Source: Fragilariopsis cylindrus CCMP1102 (taxonomy: Eukaryota; Bacillariophyta; Bacillariophyceae; Bacillariales; Bacillariaceae). From it: 64,000 nucleotides of DNA. The position numbers and the translations under genes were made by a program. The DNA is taken from the NCBI GenBank assembly GCA_900095095.1, contig FMBT01000321.1, positions 124,001-188,000 of the forward strand. Reading direction: 5' to 3'. Every line of letters begins with the position of its first letter. The first letter of the stretch is position 1. This document shows, piece after piece, positions 20,601 through 31,549 of this stretch. Under the pieces are notes generated by a model that worked only from the letters and a program-made list of their open reading frames with translations, was not told where the DNA came from and searched no databases.

Positions 20601-23222
20601 TGATGTAAATGGTGATGGGAAAGGTAATACAATATTAGATGCACAAATTTTAGCAATACAAGATTTATTAATGTCTATTGCATTAAGTGATACATTAAAC
20701 AATGCAAATACAGAAATTGAATTAATATCATTTGAAACTGATGCCGACTCACATGGTGTATGGAAACCATTAAATGATGATAATGAATCGTATAACAATG
20801 CATTAATGGAATACATTAAGAAAGAATTACGTGCCCCAACATCCAATGATGAAGTATTCAATACAAATAATGGTTTTACTAACTTTGATGCTGCATTAGA
20901 TCGAACCGTTACATATTTTGAAACTACTGCAAGTCCATCACGATTAAATTTATTAGTTTTTTTAAGTGATGGGGAACCAAATGTACGTGGTGATGGTGAT
21001 AATGAAATGTATTGTGCCGATACAACAATCTTTTGGAATGGTGATGGTAACAATGAGGTACTTCAATGTAGTGATTTGAATCTATCACCGGGTGAGAAAC
21101 ATACAATTTGTCGTGGTGATGATTCCTATTGTGTTGAAAATGAACCATATCAAGATTGTGTTCGTGGTCCAACAGAATGTTTAAATTCGGATGCTGTTAC
21201 ACAATATGATTCTGAAATTGCATCACTTACTGAATTGAAGGTTGCACGATTAGCAATTGGCGTAGGTGATGAATCCAATGTTAGTCAAGGATCAGCATTA
21301 TGGATGATTGATGATAATCGTAAGTCTATAAAATTGTAATATTGAAACGTTGTCCTTGGAATACTGTACCCACATAGAAGACTAAAGAGTGGTACCAATT
21401 ACAATCGCTTACCGTTCCCTCTCTCACTTTCTCTCGTTCTCTCTCGTTCCTCTCTATCTTGAATTAACATGTAGCTGCTAAGAATTTAGGTGTATTACCG
21501 ATTCAAGCATTAAGTCTAGAAGAATTATCAACTGCATTAAGTCATTTATGTATTTTGAATACTGATCCACCTACTGGATCACCATCTACATCACCATCGG
21601 ATTCACCAACGAAATCACCTGCACCAAGTTCTAGTCCAACTGATAAACCATCAACAACACCTACGAACTTGCCAAGTGATTCTCCTACAGACCCTATTGC
21701 TTTTGTTGTTGTAACACCATCGCCAACTGCAAATCCATCAACCGGTCCTACCGTTACTCCATCGTCTTCGCCGACAGCATCACCATCTAGTACGCCATCA
21801 ACATCTAGTCCAACAAAATCACCAACTGCTTCTCCTACTGTATCACTAAGCGAATCACCATCTGTTTCGCCAACAGCATCACCAAGTGAAGCACCATCTG
21901 GAAGTTTCTTCCCTTCCACTGCTCCTACTGCTACTCCAACCAGAAGTCCTGCACCATCGAATACACCATCGAGTTCGCCTACTGCGTCTCCCTCGTCATC
22001 ACCAACATCAAGTCCAAGTGCATCACCTACTACATCCCCAACATCGTCTCCATCAAATGTACCAACATCATCTCCATCATCAACACCGACGATTACACCA
22101 ACAACATCAAGTGCACCAACATTCGTATTACCAGAGTGTTATGATGGACCAAAGTTAATTAAAAAGGATAGTAGTACCGTAGAAATGTGTTATTACAATC
22201 AAGATATGGTTCAAATTAATGATATGAATAGTACAGAAGTTACCATCGCTATTAATAACGTATGGACGTCCAATGCATTACCAGAACAAATGCAAGTATT
22301 TGTCCATACCAATGGTGTTGATTCAGTAACAAAGAATGGTGATGGATTTCAATGTTTAGATATGGACGGTACTGATATTGATATTGAAGGTGATAATGAA
22401 TTTACAGTTGGATGTTATCAAGAAAGTGAAAATGATCCATTCTTGGCAGTAATTGATGTTGTAATTACAGATTCCGTTATCTGTGGAAGTAACGACGTAT
22501 CTCATCCATGTTATCCTGATGATGAACTAATTATGGAATCATGTTCGTGGAGGCTTATTATTCCATGTGATTACAAAGAAGTGTGTACCGATGAACCATC
22601 AAGTAGTCCAAGTGCTGCACCAACTCTTAGTGTATCCGGTATGCCAACTGATGGACCATCATCGAGTCCATCTAGTGGTCCAACAACGTCATCACCAACA
22701 GCATCACCAACCGATGGTACTACAACGGAACCTCCAATCGTTGTGCTTGGTGGGGATGACGATGATGATAGGTTCCTTCCACCAATTGGTCCTGAAGATT
22801 GTCCTGATGATATTTTACTTATCAAGCATGATGGTGTAACAACGTTTCCAGTAGATGCTGTTCGTATCATTTCACAAGATACTACAACGGTAACAGTTGC
22901 ATTGCAGCAATCGTTTACGACATCGAGTGTTGATTATATGTTTTATCAATACAATGTCAATGTATTTGATAATAAATGTTATGAGGAAGAGAACGTCGAG
23001 GGTGGGGATTATATTGAAATTACTATTGAATGTACAAATAATTCACAAATTGGACTATTAGAATTTTGGGTTGCAGATGATATTAAAAATGGTGTTTTAT
23101 CTGAAAACGACAATGCAATCATCCCTGAATGTTGTCATCCTGATGTTCCAAAAGATACACCCGTCACAAGATACTTTATTGAAATTAAATGTGTTACAGA
23201 ATGTCCAGAAGTATACGAATAA
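17618..23222 (+). CDS. giant secreted VWA-domain protein with S/P/T repeats; 5' part with frame breaks
   Basis: The largest gene. The ATG at 17618 opens a signal-like start. A long P-T-x-x-P-T array follows (17765-18475), then a Cys/Trp module, a second Cys module to 20047, an intron (20048-20322), an exon 20323-21319 holding a von Willebrand A domain, an intron (21320-21474) and an exon 21475-23222. The VWA domain starts LNIALVVDLSFST, with the DxSxS metal site, and includes LNLLVFLSDGEPN and a DVNGDGKGN calcium-type loop. The last exon has an S/P/T array and two related Cys modules (about 22130-22590 and 22790-23215) separated by a short S/P/T linker. The reading frame changes at least five times before 19500: in the signal region (17618-17744) and several times at 19087-19500, although the peptide sense continues across each break. 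That means either assembly indels or a decaying copy. Both introns are phase-consistent. An extracellular adhesion or wall role is inferred. Confidence 0.7.
19087..19500 (+). pseudogene. cluster of reading-frame changes within the VWA gene
   Basis: Here the coding sense jumps through all three frames: SNNKDHI, then TNHFTKCGCDSFCLDDY, then PEENQPAQATCYVEEVCG, then EHPSNQIDMFTGSSNTK, then a short piece, then WYCPSKQERANLFDFGK. Each piece is open and compositionally coding. The changes fit single-base gains or losses at short runs, and one fits a GGTAT duplication. Downstream exons are undamaged. Consensus errors in the assembly are as likely as genuine decay. Confidence 0.6.
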
Positions 23223-24232
23223 ATGAAATTGATACACGAAAAAGACCCGCACAAATATAGAGCAATACACATGCAAACATACATAGGTCCTACATATATA
23301 TATAGATCCATACTACAATACATATTACAATGATTATGCATCCCTTCCCTTGTATCTAAAGGATATTCAAGCTGACTATTCCTACTGTAGCTACTTCCTC
23401 CAGTCAGCGCTAAACGCGCAGGGGGCTGTCGCTTGAAAATTTTGCACGTTATTAACACGCTATCACTCAAAAAACTAAATAATGCCCAAAAAATAACTAG
23501 CAAATACTAGTAAAACTATAAATCATTCAACTTTGTGCAACTCTATCAATAAACAATATTTTTCAAAATTTGAAGACTCCATCTGAACTATTATTCTACA
23601 CAGAATTCATATATCAACATCCATAAGGTTCTATATTTCCTGCTAAAATAGGCAACCTGATAGACTAAATTAGCATGTCGTAATTACGCTCAAAAAATTA
23701 ACAAACGATAGCCCCCTTCGCGTTTAGCGCTGACTGGAGGAAGTATCAATATAAGCTGTACTCTGCGGGACTTACAGTATGCTTCAGTTCGTGTTTCAGC
23801 ATATTTCATGCTGGACCAGCTTTTGTCAGCGAGTCACGGCGCTTATTCGCATACTGTACCTAGTACGGTAACAACAAAACAAACATGACTCGATTCGACT
23901 CACTCGAGTCGAGTATGATTGAATTGAATTGAATAAAATTATTGAATCGAATTAATCAATCCATATCTTTTTCGTGCTCAACGCGTCATCGGCATGAAAC
24001 ACCTCATTCATCAACACAAAAGATATATATTATTTTATCAAGACTAAAATCTTTTTTTAAATAATTTTGTTTTGCTTGTCACGTGAAAAAACAGATGTCG
24101 TGTATTTAGCGTTCAATCTGTCTATCGCTAGTAGTAGCTGCTCGTACATAGTGTTCGACACACAACACAGACACAGACACGGCCACAGACACACATAAAT
24201 TAACTACATAATTTACAACTACCGTACCCAGC
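23223..24232. other. intergenic carrying one MITE
   Basis: Between the VWA gene and the lumen-protein gene. It holds a mariner-like MITE (23394-23743) and, at 23885-23960, a run of GATTC/GAGTC/GAATT words. Nothing else recognised. Confidence 0.5.
23394..23743. mobile_element. 350-bp MITE, Tc1/mariner (Stowaway-like) type
   Basis: Terminal inverted repeats of about 38 bp bound the element: the left end reads CTTCCTCCAGTCAGCGCTAA and the right end is its reverse complement, extending inward through ACGCG-AGGGGGCT-TCG with about two mismatches. Both ends are flanked by the dinucleotide TA (23392-23393 and 23744-23745), the target duplication of Tc1/mariner elements, and the CTTCCTCC terminus resembles Stowaway MITEs (CTCCCTCC). 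There is no transposase frame inside. It is non-autonomous, and the high TIR identity suggests fairly recent activity. Confidence 0.85.
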
Positions 24233-25126
24233 ATGATGATGATTACGAACTTTCTTGCGTTTGTAACTATCAGTGCATTGAGCACGAATGGTTTTTCCAT
24301 GGCCCCATCCGCCGCTACACGACGTACTGCTGTCGTCAATAGCCAATTAATGATGGCGGAAGATTCATCCGAATCGTCTATTACTAGTACATCAAGTCGT
24401 GATATATTTAAAAATGCTATTATTGCAACAGCCACAGCTGGTGCTGTATTTGCTATTAGTCCAAATATGGCAGAAGCTAAAAAACCAACAGTCGCACGAC
24501 CAATATCATTTCAAGGTGTCTTTTATGATCCAAAACATCCCGATGGTTATCGTACAATTATTGCTGCATCAAAAAAAGGTGGTGCTGCTATTATGAACTT
24601 GAGTGATGGTGTACCAAAGGGTAGTGAAGAAATTGAAAAGACCTATAAAAATCAAGCTGTCAAAGTATCGGCAGATGGGAAACAATTAACATTTGATTTT
24701 AGTTTTAAAGGTGGTCCAAAAAATGCGATTGGTACACTGGCTGAAGATGGACGATCAATTACATTTGAAGATGGGAATGTCTGGATTAAGAACAAAAATC
24801 AATATGATGGTGTGTATAGTGATCCACAACATCCAGCTGGTTATCGAGTCTTACGTAAAAAGAAAGGTAGTATAATGGAAGTGGAATTAAATAATGTGGG
24901 TGTTGGTTCACCAAAAGATTCTATTTTTATTAAAGGAAAACATCAATCCTTATTTTCGATTCCCACTGTTGCTATCTCATTTCAATTCCCGGTAAAAAAT
25001 GCCTTACCCGACACTTTTGGTTCCACAGAAGAAATTATTGCATCATTGTATTTAATTGATGGTAATTCATTAGCACCCTATGGTACCATTACATTCCCAG
25101 ATGGTAATAGATGGACACAATTATAA
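24233..25126 (+). CDS. probable thylakoid-lumen protein with two DPxHPxGYR repeats
   Basis: A 297-residue protein with a three-part targeting region: signal peptide 1-20 ending NGF-SMAP (the plastid junction, with F at +1), a transit-like stretch rich in Ser/Thr/Arg, then RDIFKNAIIATATAGAVFAI...MAEAKK (about 56-83), which looks like a thylakoid-transfer domain cut after AEA. The mature part holds two related units: FQGVFYDPKHPDGYRTI (near 94-109) and YDGVYSDPQHPAGYRVL (near 191-207), each followed by a short beta-rich stretch with SITFEDGNVW or TITFPDGNRW. I do not know a function. It is a single exon. Confidence 0.78.
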   Translation: MMMITNFLAFVTISALSTNGFSMAPSAATRRTAVVNSQLMMAEDSSESSITSTSSRDIFKNAIIATATAGAVFAISPNMAEAKKPTVARPISFQGVFYDPKHPDGYRTIIAASKKGGAAIMNLSDGVPKGSEEIEKTYKNQAVKVSADGKQLTFDFSFKGGPKNAIGTLAEDGRSITFEDGNVWIKNKNQYDGVYSDPQHPAGYRVLRKKKGSIMEVELNNVGVGSPKDSIFIKGKHQSLFSIPTVAISFQFPVKNALPDTFGSTEEIIASLYLIDGNSLAPYGTITFPDGNRWTQL

Positions 25127-25683
25127 ATAACTATAAATAATAGACTATAATGAATAACGAATAATATTACTATAATAAAATAACTTAAACTATAGAAAAA
25201 ACTAGAGACTAACTATAGAAAAAAAGTAAAAACAGTCTCATGTTCTCGTTCTTGTTGTATCGACTCCAATATATATTGCCATCATTTTATGTACAATGTA
25301 GAACGAGACTTTGGACGGTTTTACATCTCAACAAGATTAGATCTCAGCGACATCACCACGACCACGACCACCACCATCATTATTATTACTGTTGCAGCAA
25401 CATTTTGTTTTTGTTAAAATGGATATGCGATTCGATGCGACGTATATTACACGATCGAGAGACATCATGCACAAGTTCATTTTATTTTATTTTGTGATTG
25501 TAATATATAACTTGAACATTTTCATCTTTTTCAAGCAAGCGTTTTGTTTTGTCATATAATAGGGATATGAATTGGACCAGGTATAATATGGGGTAGTATG
25601 CGATGCGTGTACTGTAAAACTTTTACTACTGTACACATACATATCCGGTGTCTGTCTGTTTGTATGTGTATGCGTGTGTATGC

Positions 25684-25716
<33 letters not shown>

Positions 25717-27034
25717 GTAGTTCAGATTTGATTTGATTTGATTCATCCATCTTATACCAAGATGTATATTATTGATGCATAGTAAAAGGTAAACAGTCTA
25801 TACAGTCATTATATATTATAGTCACTTTAAGCATTATGTAGTCATCATAGTATATAACAAGTTAGTCCAGGGACTATGACTATTGTATTTCAACAATATG
25901 CCCCAAAACACAAATACAAAATTGAAATGTACAAAATTAGCTCATATAAGAATTAAACCACCTATTGCTAGAGTAATATGAATTTTTTAAACACCATATG
26001 TATATTATATACCAAGTTAGAAGTCATTTACTATGGAGTAAATTGTTGCCATAGGATTACATCATACCCTCATATCTGCTAGTCCCATAAACATTTATGG
26101 CAGCTCACACAACAGCATTAGTGCGCGCGGGTTGGTGCAACTATATTACCAGAAGGGATTTGTTCCTGGTGTCTAACTGCAGGTACACAATCACACTGAT
26201 GTGCATGCTAAAAGTGGAGATCATTCCACCATTGTTCTGAAATGCTGTTTGTTGTACAACCTGACAAACACCACCAATTTTTATTCTAAAAAATCCAACA
26301 TACCACCAAGCTATTTTGGTAAAAGAAATGAAGGCAAGTCAGATTCAAGACAACGTGGAATCCAAAAATGATGATGTATTTTTCTGTGAAATGACTTCAC
26401 TATGAAGTACATGTCTAAGAAAGCACGTACAACCAAAGCCGGTCCGTGCACTGATGCTAGAAAAGAGTTCTTAAGTCAATCAATCTTCCTCGCCGTCTCA
26501 GATTCATCTACTGTATTCAATAGTTATAATAATACATAGTATGACCTTTGTCATTTAATTAATTGTTTTGATTCAGTACTTAAATAATTGTTTTGATCCA
26601 GAAGTAGTTTCACTGGTACAACTTTGGTGCGTTACACCCCTCAAAAAGTCATCATCCCTTTGAATTTTCACCAGTCTACCTTCCTGTCTTTACATCACAT
26701 AACAATGGTCTAGTCCAAAAGTAAGCAGATGAAAATATCAATACTTGTTCATCATACATGCAGATGGAGACTAGACTACCTTCTCTTATTTTATTACATA
26801 CTACTTGTGTGCATAGTGCTGGTATTATGTATAAAATAAATGCTAGCACAACAACAAACAAATCAAACATTGTACAAACGCTTTCTGTTGGAGTAGCCAT
26901 ATACTACTGTATGTATATAGTATTATTGGCTGACTATTATGGCGGGTGGTTAGGGACTACCTACCATGTATAATTCACAGTGATATCTAACAGGCAAGTA
27001 ACCTGCAAGTTCAATGCACAAACTGTACACAAAA
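25127..27034. other. gene-poor region, nothing recognised
   Basis: AT-rich sequence with a (GT)n microsatellite at 25686-25716. Open frames are short and Cys/His/Thr-rich from simple sequence. No gene, RNA or element recognised. Confidence 0.4.
25686..25716. repeat. (GT)n microsatellite
   Basis: About 15 uninterrupted GT units. Confidence 0.95.
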
Positions 27035-27400
27035 AAGTAATAGTAGACACACACAATGTTATAGTACAATATGTGGATGTTGGTGCACCCAACTCATCTG
27101 ATGTTGTCATCTGAAACCCTTATAAATGAGATATTTTGTTCTTCATTTCTGATCAAAAATCATATTGTTTGTTTGCCTGCCATAACAGTGAAATGTATCT
27201 TATTCCGCAACCACAGGGAGATAAAAGTTGTAGGAGGCACACACAATGTTATAGTACACTCTATGTGAATGATTGTTAACCCAACTCATCTAGTGTTGTC
27301 CTCTATAACCCTTTCAGATGAGATATTCTGTTCTTCTCTTCTTTCAATTTATTTCTGATAAACATTGTGTTGTTGTTTTCCTCCCACAACAGCAACAAAT
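27035..27400 (+). repeat. satellite array A, about two units of 190 bp (diverged)
   Basis: Unit landmarks recur at a spacing of 190 bp: ACACAATGTTATAGTACA (ends of the first 10 bases at 27060 and 27250), CCAACTCATCT, TGAGATATT-TGTTCTTC, TTTCTGAT-AA-AT and CCACAACAG or CCATAACAG. The same landmarks, in the same orientation, occur in array B at 30.3-30.9 kb. Confidence 0.75.
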
Positions 27401-28176
27401 TTCAAAACATACCCATATCTGCTGGTTGGTGTCTGCCACATTGAATCACCAACCAACCATCTTCATACTACTTTTGTTAAGATACATTAATCTAGCTTGT
27501 ATTTGTTACTGTCATTTCCATATATTAAAATAAGAAATAAACACACCATCCCACACTACATCTATATAGTAAGATTATAACCCAAAACACAGCTCTTCAT
27601 TATCATTATTTACACACACTACCAGATGAAGTAGAACACAGAATTGATTCTCTGTCCTCACTAGGACATATTACTTGTGAATGGGAAGCATCATCATCCC
27701 AACCCATATATTCTGGATGTAATTGCAGTATATACCCCTGTTGTCAAAAATAACTCATATTTAAAAAAGCAATCAAGGACCGTAATTGAAATAGTCACTG
27801 TTGGTTGGAAAATGCTCCCACACCAATTTTGACAGAAAAGTCCACAAAAATACTCATAAAATAAACTGACCCCCGTACACCTCGTGCAGAATAAATTTTG
27901 GTGGATTTAGAAGCTAATATAGGGTAAAAATCAGTTTTGGGCCCTTGGTGAAGAAAGGCACCCCCTGTTCACCAATGACATCTGGAAGACATACAAAGAT
28001 TAAACATATAGCAGGTTACATAATTTTATTTGCCAAAAAAAGTTCTTCTAGCAAAAATAATAGCCACAAGAAATTAACTAGTAACATTGAGTAAAAGGCT
28101 AGTGATTGTACATGAATGTGTGCACAAACTGAAGGAGATCATACAACATATTTTTGAACCATTATGTATTACACAC
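27401..28176. other. gap, nothing recognised
   Basis: AT-rich sequence between satellite array A and the dispersed repeat copy; no coding or structural signal identified. Confidence 0.35.
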
Positions 28177-29176
28177 ATGGTAAGGTAGAGGAACTCTCCC
28201 TGACCAAAAAGAAATATTTTAAATCATGCCCAAATTTTAATAAAAACCAAATCATGCCCAAATGTTTACTAGTATTTGTTAGTGTAGTATATAATAACAA
28301 CTTTAGCATCAAAAAATATATACACCTAAAAGGTCATTGTTTTGGAAAAATAAACTATGAAGTTTACAATTGACCTATTGGATGGTTGTAAAGAGAACAA
28401 AGCTATTGTTGTTGACAGAATATTGTCGATGACAAAATTATGTCGATGACAAAATTATGTCGATGACAAAATTATGTTGTTGACAAAATATTGTCGATGA
28501 CAAAATAATATTTTGTCGTTGACAAAATACTACTGTTGACAATAGTTCGTACAGAGAGCAAAGACAATCTATTGGTATTATTGATGGTTTGCTCTATGGC
28601 TTTGCGTTGGTGTTGGTGTTACTGTATTATTATTAATACACACTCAATATAATAATCTAATTCGAATGCAACAATATTAACCCAAAGCTCCCAGTTCGTC
28701 AAGACCCTACGTCGGTGTAGGCTTGAATCTTCCGTCGGGTAGGTTCAACAATATCGGTTTAAAGCAAAAGAAGAGATGTTATAGTAACAATCAAATTATT
28801 CTTATTAAATTAAGTAAGTTATGTGATGTTCATTTTACATCGTTAAGGTGGATAAATCGCCTTGTTATTTTGTAACATTTTGATCTTCGGACTTCAACAT
28901 TTTGATCTTCAGACTTCAACACTCGGAGGATTGGGTTATGAGCTTGGTCTTATTTGCTGGTACTAGATTAGTTTTAATACTTGGTCTTTGTGTATTTTAA
29001 CAGATGGAGAATTGTTATATTCCTTAGTCTTGTTAGCCCACTGGTATCTCACAATGTAGGCCCACACACAGCACGCATCATCTTTTTATGATATATCTAA
29101 TTCAGGACACAAACCAGGGTAGAACTTCCAGGAAAATGCTTCTTTTTGGTCAGGGAGAATTCCTTTACCTTACCAT
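28177..29176 (-). repeat. dispersed repeat R1 copy 1, bounded by 35-bp inverted repeats and split by an insertion
   Basis: The ends 28177-28211 and 29142-29176 are inverted copies (33 of 35 positions match), outermost ATGGTAAGGTA and innermost CCCTGACCAAAAAG. Inside, on the minus strand, lies the R1 family sequence also seen at 30.97 and 57.87 kb (landmarks GATACCAGT-GGCT, ACAAGACTAAGGAATAT, AATAGGTCAATTGTAAACTTC, GATGCTAAAGTT, GGGCATGATTT). It is interrupted by a 0.62-kb insertion. Without that insert the element would be about 380 bp, the size of a TIR-bounded MITE, although no target duplication is clear. Confidence 0.7.
28386..29002 (-). mobile_element. probable solo LTR (about 0.6 kb) inserted in repeat R1
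   Basis: R1 copies elsewhere read continuously where this copy has 617 extra bases. The insert is flanked by GATGG on both sides (28381-28385 and 29003-29007), a 5-bp target duplication, and on the minus strand it begins TGTTAAAATA and ends TTTACA(A), the TG...CA form of LTRs. It contains a tandem of 17-bp units around GTCGATGACAAAATTAT (about 28420-28520). No gag or pol lies inside, so a solo LTR left by recombination is the simplest reading. It is younger than the R1 copy it splits. Confidence 0.6.
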
Positions 29177-30294
29177 ATGTATAGGATAGATACCTGGACC
29201 AGACTTTGGGGCGCTAGGTATGTGATCTTCACAATGGAAGGTGGTAAAGGGTGTGATACAGCCTAGGACATGGAAAAATGGCCCATTTGGGGGGGGGGGG
29301 TATGTGACCTAGTACACGCTCAAAAAGATGAATTATCCCAAAGTAAGCACATGAGATTGACCACATATACCAAAGGCAATATAAACTTGGCAAGCTATGG
29401 GCAGGACCATGCTGATGTGGGCGCTAAAGGGGAAAACCCTGTTTTGGGGCCTAAATGACCCTTTTAGGTGCTTAGCACACCCTGACACCTTCCTAACCTC
29501 CCTACAGCCCCAAGCAATAGTTGGACCTTGTACCCATAGGTATAATGTTGAGCTCCATACAATCTTTCAAGGTTATTAGGTCTGTATTGATGGTGCATCA
29601 CAGCCTTGATTACACACGCACTTGGCATTTAGAGAAATTGTGTGTTTTAATAGAGGTGGGTTTTGACCCGTGGCACCCCAAATATATGTATGGTTGCCTA
29701 AATCAATGATATAATCCAAAACCATTATGAATTAGGTTGATGCCTAGCTATTTTATTTGGGACTCATCACACCTGGTATAGGCACTGTAGCATCTCAAAT
29801 ATATTTGCAACGTGTGCATTTCGAACTATTTTATGTCTATTCTATTGTTCCCGGCCCCACCATACAACCAATATGGCAACTGTTCCAAGCATTGTTGGTG
29901 TATTTTGATGATATACATATATGGAAGGTATCTGGGTGTTCAAACCATGGTTAAATCCCTTCTTTTGATGTTGTGGCAGCCTATTTCTGAATGGTACTTT
30001 TGGGCATGGAAATATGACATGTTGGCCGAAATGCAATGTTTGTGTTCTGGAGGCAAGACTAAGGAATGTATGAGGGATCATGACCCTTGGTTCATCCCCT
30101 ATGGGTATAGGATGGATGACTGGGTGGTATCTTGGTGCACCATACTGGTTCTAGAACCTAAGGAGAAGTTATTCATCTTATTATTCAAAGTTATAATATT
30201 TCCAATAACCAAACTCCACTGGAGAATTTGTGAGATAAAAAAATGATACCAATCAGAATTACTACTTTAGTCAAGTGATGATGAACCACCAGGG
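29177..30294. other. 1.1-kb segment of less AT-rich composition, unrecognised
   Basis: The base composition looks richer in G and C than its flanks, with a G11 run at about 29289-29299 and word repeats such as CCTATGGGTATAGGATGG and CCTAGCTATTT. Several frames of 60-144 codons exist but disagree in frame and show no known motif. It may be a worn element or an unrecognised non-coding repeat. Confidence 0.35.
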
Positions 30295-30935
30295 ATGGTA
30301 GGAGGCAAACACAATACTATGTGGATGTTTGCGCACCTGAACCATCTGATGATCCCATTCTGTATTGTTGTTCATTTTAATCATAAATCATTTTCTTGGG
30401 TGCCTGCCATGACAGCGGATTGTAAATTATTCAACAGCCACAGGAACAAAAAAGTGGTAGGAGGCAACTACAATGTTCTAGTATACTATAAGAATGCTAG
30501 TGCACCCAACCCAGAAGGTGTTGTTCTCTGCAACACTTTCAAATGAGATATATTGTTGTTCATTTTGATTGAAGATCTTGTTGTTTTTGTGCATACCACA
30601 ACTGAGGATTGTAATTTATTCAACAACCACAGGAACAAAAAAGTGGGCAGAGGCAACTACAATGTTCTAGTATACTATAAGAATGCTAGTGCACCCGACC
30701 CAGAAGGTGTTGTTCTCTGCAACACTTTCAAATAAGAGATATTGTTGTTCATTTTGGTCAAAAATCTTGTTGTTTGTGTGCCTTCCACCAGCAGATTGTA
30801 ATTTATTCAACAACCACAGGAACAGAAAAGTGGTAGGAGGCAACTACAATGTTCTAGTATACTATAAGAATTCCAGTGCAACCGACCCAGAAGGTGTTGT
30901 TCTCTGCAACACTTTCAAATGAGATATTTTGTTGT
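30295..30935 (+). repeat. satellite array B, about 3.5 units of 187-189 bp
   Basis: The landmark GAGGCAAC recurs at 30302 (as GAGGCAAAC), 30461, 30650 and 30837, giving spacings of 159, 189 and 187. Each full unit contains CAACAACCACAGGAACA, CTACAATGTTCTAGTATACT and CCCAGAAGGTGTTGTTCTCT. The last units are highly similar. The unit is also open in one frame across the repeat, but no start or domain supports a protein. Confidence 0.9.
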
Positions 30936-30967
30936 GTGTACACATACATTTTAAATCCCTAAAATGT

Positions 30968-31310
30968 GTGCTGTGTATGAGCCTACGTTATGAGATACCA
31001 GTAGGCTTACAAGACTAAGGAATACAACAATTCTCCAACTAATAGGTCAATTGTAAACTTCAAGGTTTTTTTTTCCAAAAAAATGACTCTTTAGGTGTAT
31101 ATATTTGATGCTAAAGTTGTTATAACATACTAGAGTAACAAAATGCTAGTAAAATTTTGGGCATGATTTAGTTTTTATATTGGCATATTTAAACATGATT
31201 TAGTTTTTATATCAAAGAGTCACTACACGGGACACAATACAGGCTATCCTGTCACGAATAGTGTATTGCTTAAGAAGATGTATTTGTGGTTAACGCGAGT
31301 AGACATAAGA
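30968..31310 (+). repeat. dispersed repeat R1 copy 2
   Basis: Begins GTGTGCTGTGTATGAGCCTA and runs through GATACCAGTAGGCTTACAAG, AATAGGTCAATTGTAAACTTC, GATGCTAAAGTT and two GCATGATTTAGTTTTTATAT-type repeats to AACGCGAGTAGAC. It matches 57870-58225 in the same orientation and the 28.2-29.1 kb copy in reverse. It starts about 30 bp after satellite array B. Confidence 0.85.
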
Positions 31311-31380
31311 TCTGTCGAGGGACAGACACAGTCAATTTCAATCGTGGATAAGCATACTGTTTCGCTCTCATCGTACAGGA

Positions 31381-31535
31381 TCTAAAAAATGGAATAAAAG
31401 AAGTGAGAAATGAGAAGAACCAAATTTTGCGAAAAAGAAGAAATTGGGAATTTAATTTCTAGTTATGGCTCACTGGATGATTCATTCATGTAATAAATAC
31501 TGTATCAAAATCAGTCTGTCGAGTTTCGGATATGT
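31381..31535 (+). repeat. R1-associated downstream segment
   Basis: Contains GAGAAATGAGA, TTTTGCGAAAAAGAAGAAAT, TGGGAATTTAATTTCTAG and ATTCATTCATGTAATA in the same order as 58438-58560 (and again in part at 58561-58625). The homology between the two R1 loci therefore extends beyond R1 itself, with a variable piece between. Confidence 0.75.
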
Positions 31536-31549
31536 CGGGTACGCAAATA

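Noticed and set aside
28418-28540. CRISPR-like short repeats of 17 bp
   Set aside because: Units are directly adjacent without spacers, in a eukaryotic genome and inside an LTR-like insert; this is a simple tandem repeat.
29812-30246. 144-codon plus-strand frame with many Trp/Cys
   Set aside because: No motif, no neighbour exon, and overlapping frames of similar length; probably chance in a less AT-rich block.
30295-30922. Protein-coding gene with a KVVGGNYNVLVYYKN repeat
   Set aside because: The frame comes from the satellite unit; stops separate the copies and there is no signal, start context or domain.
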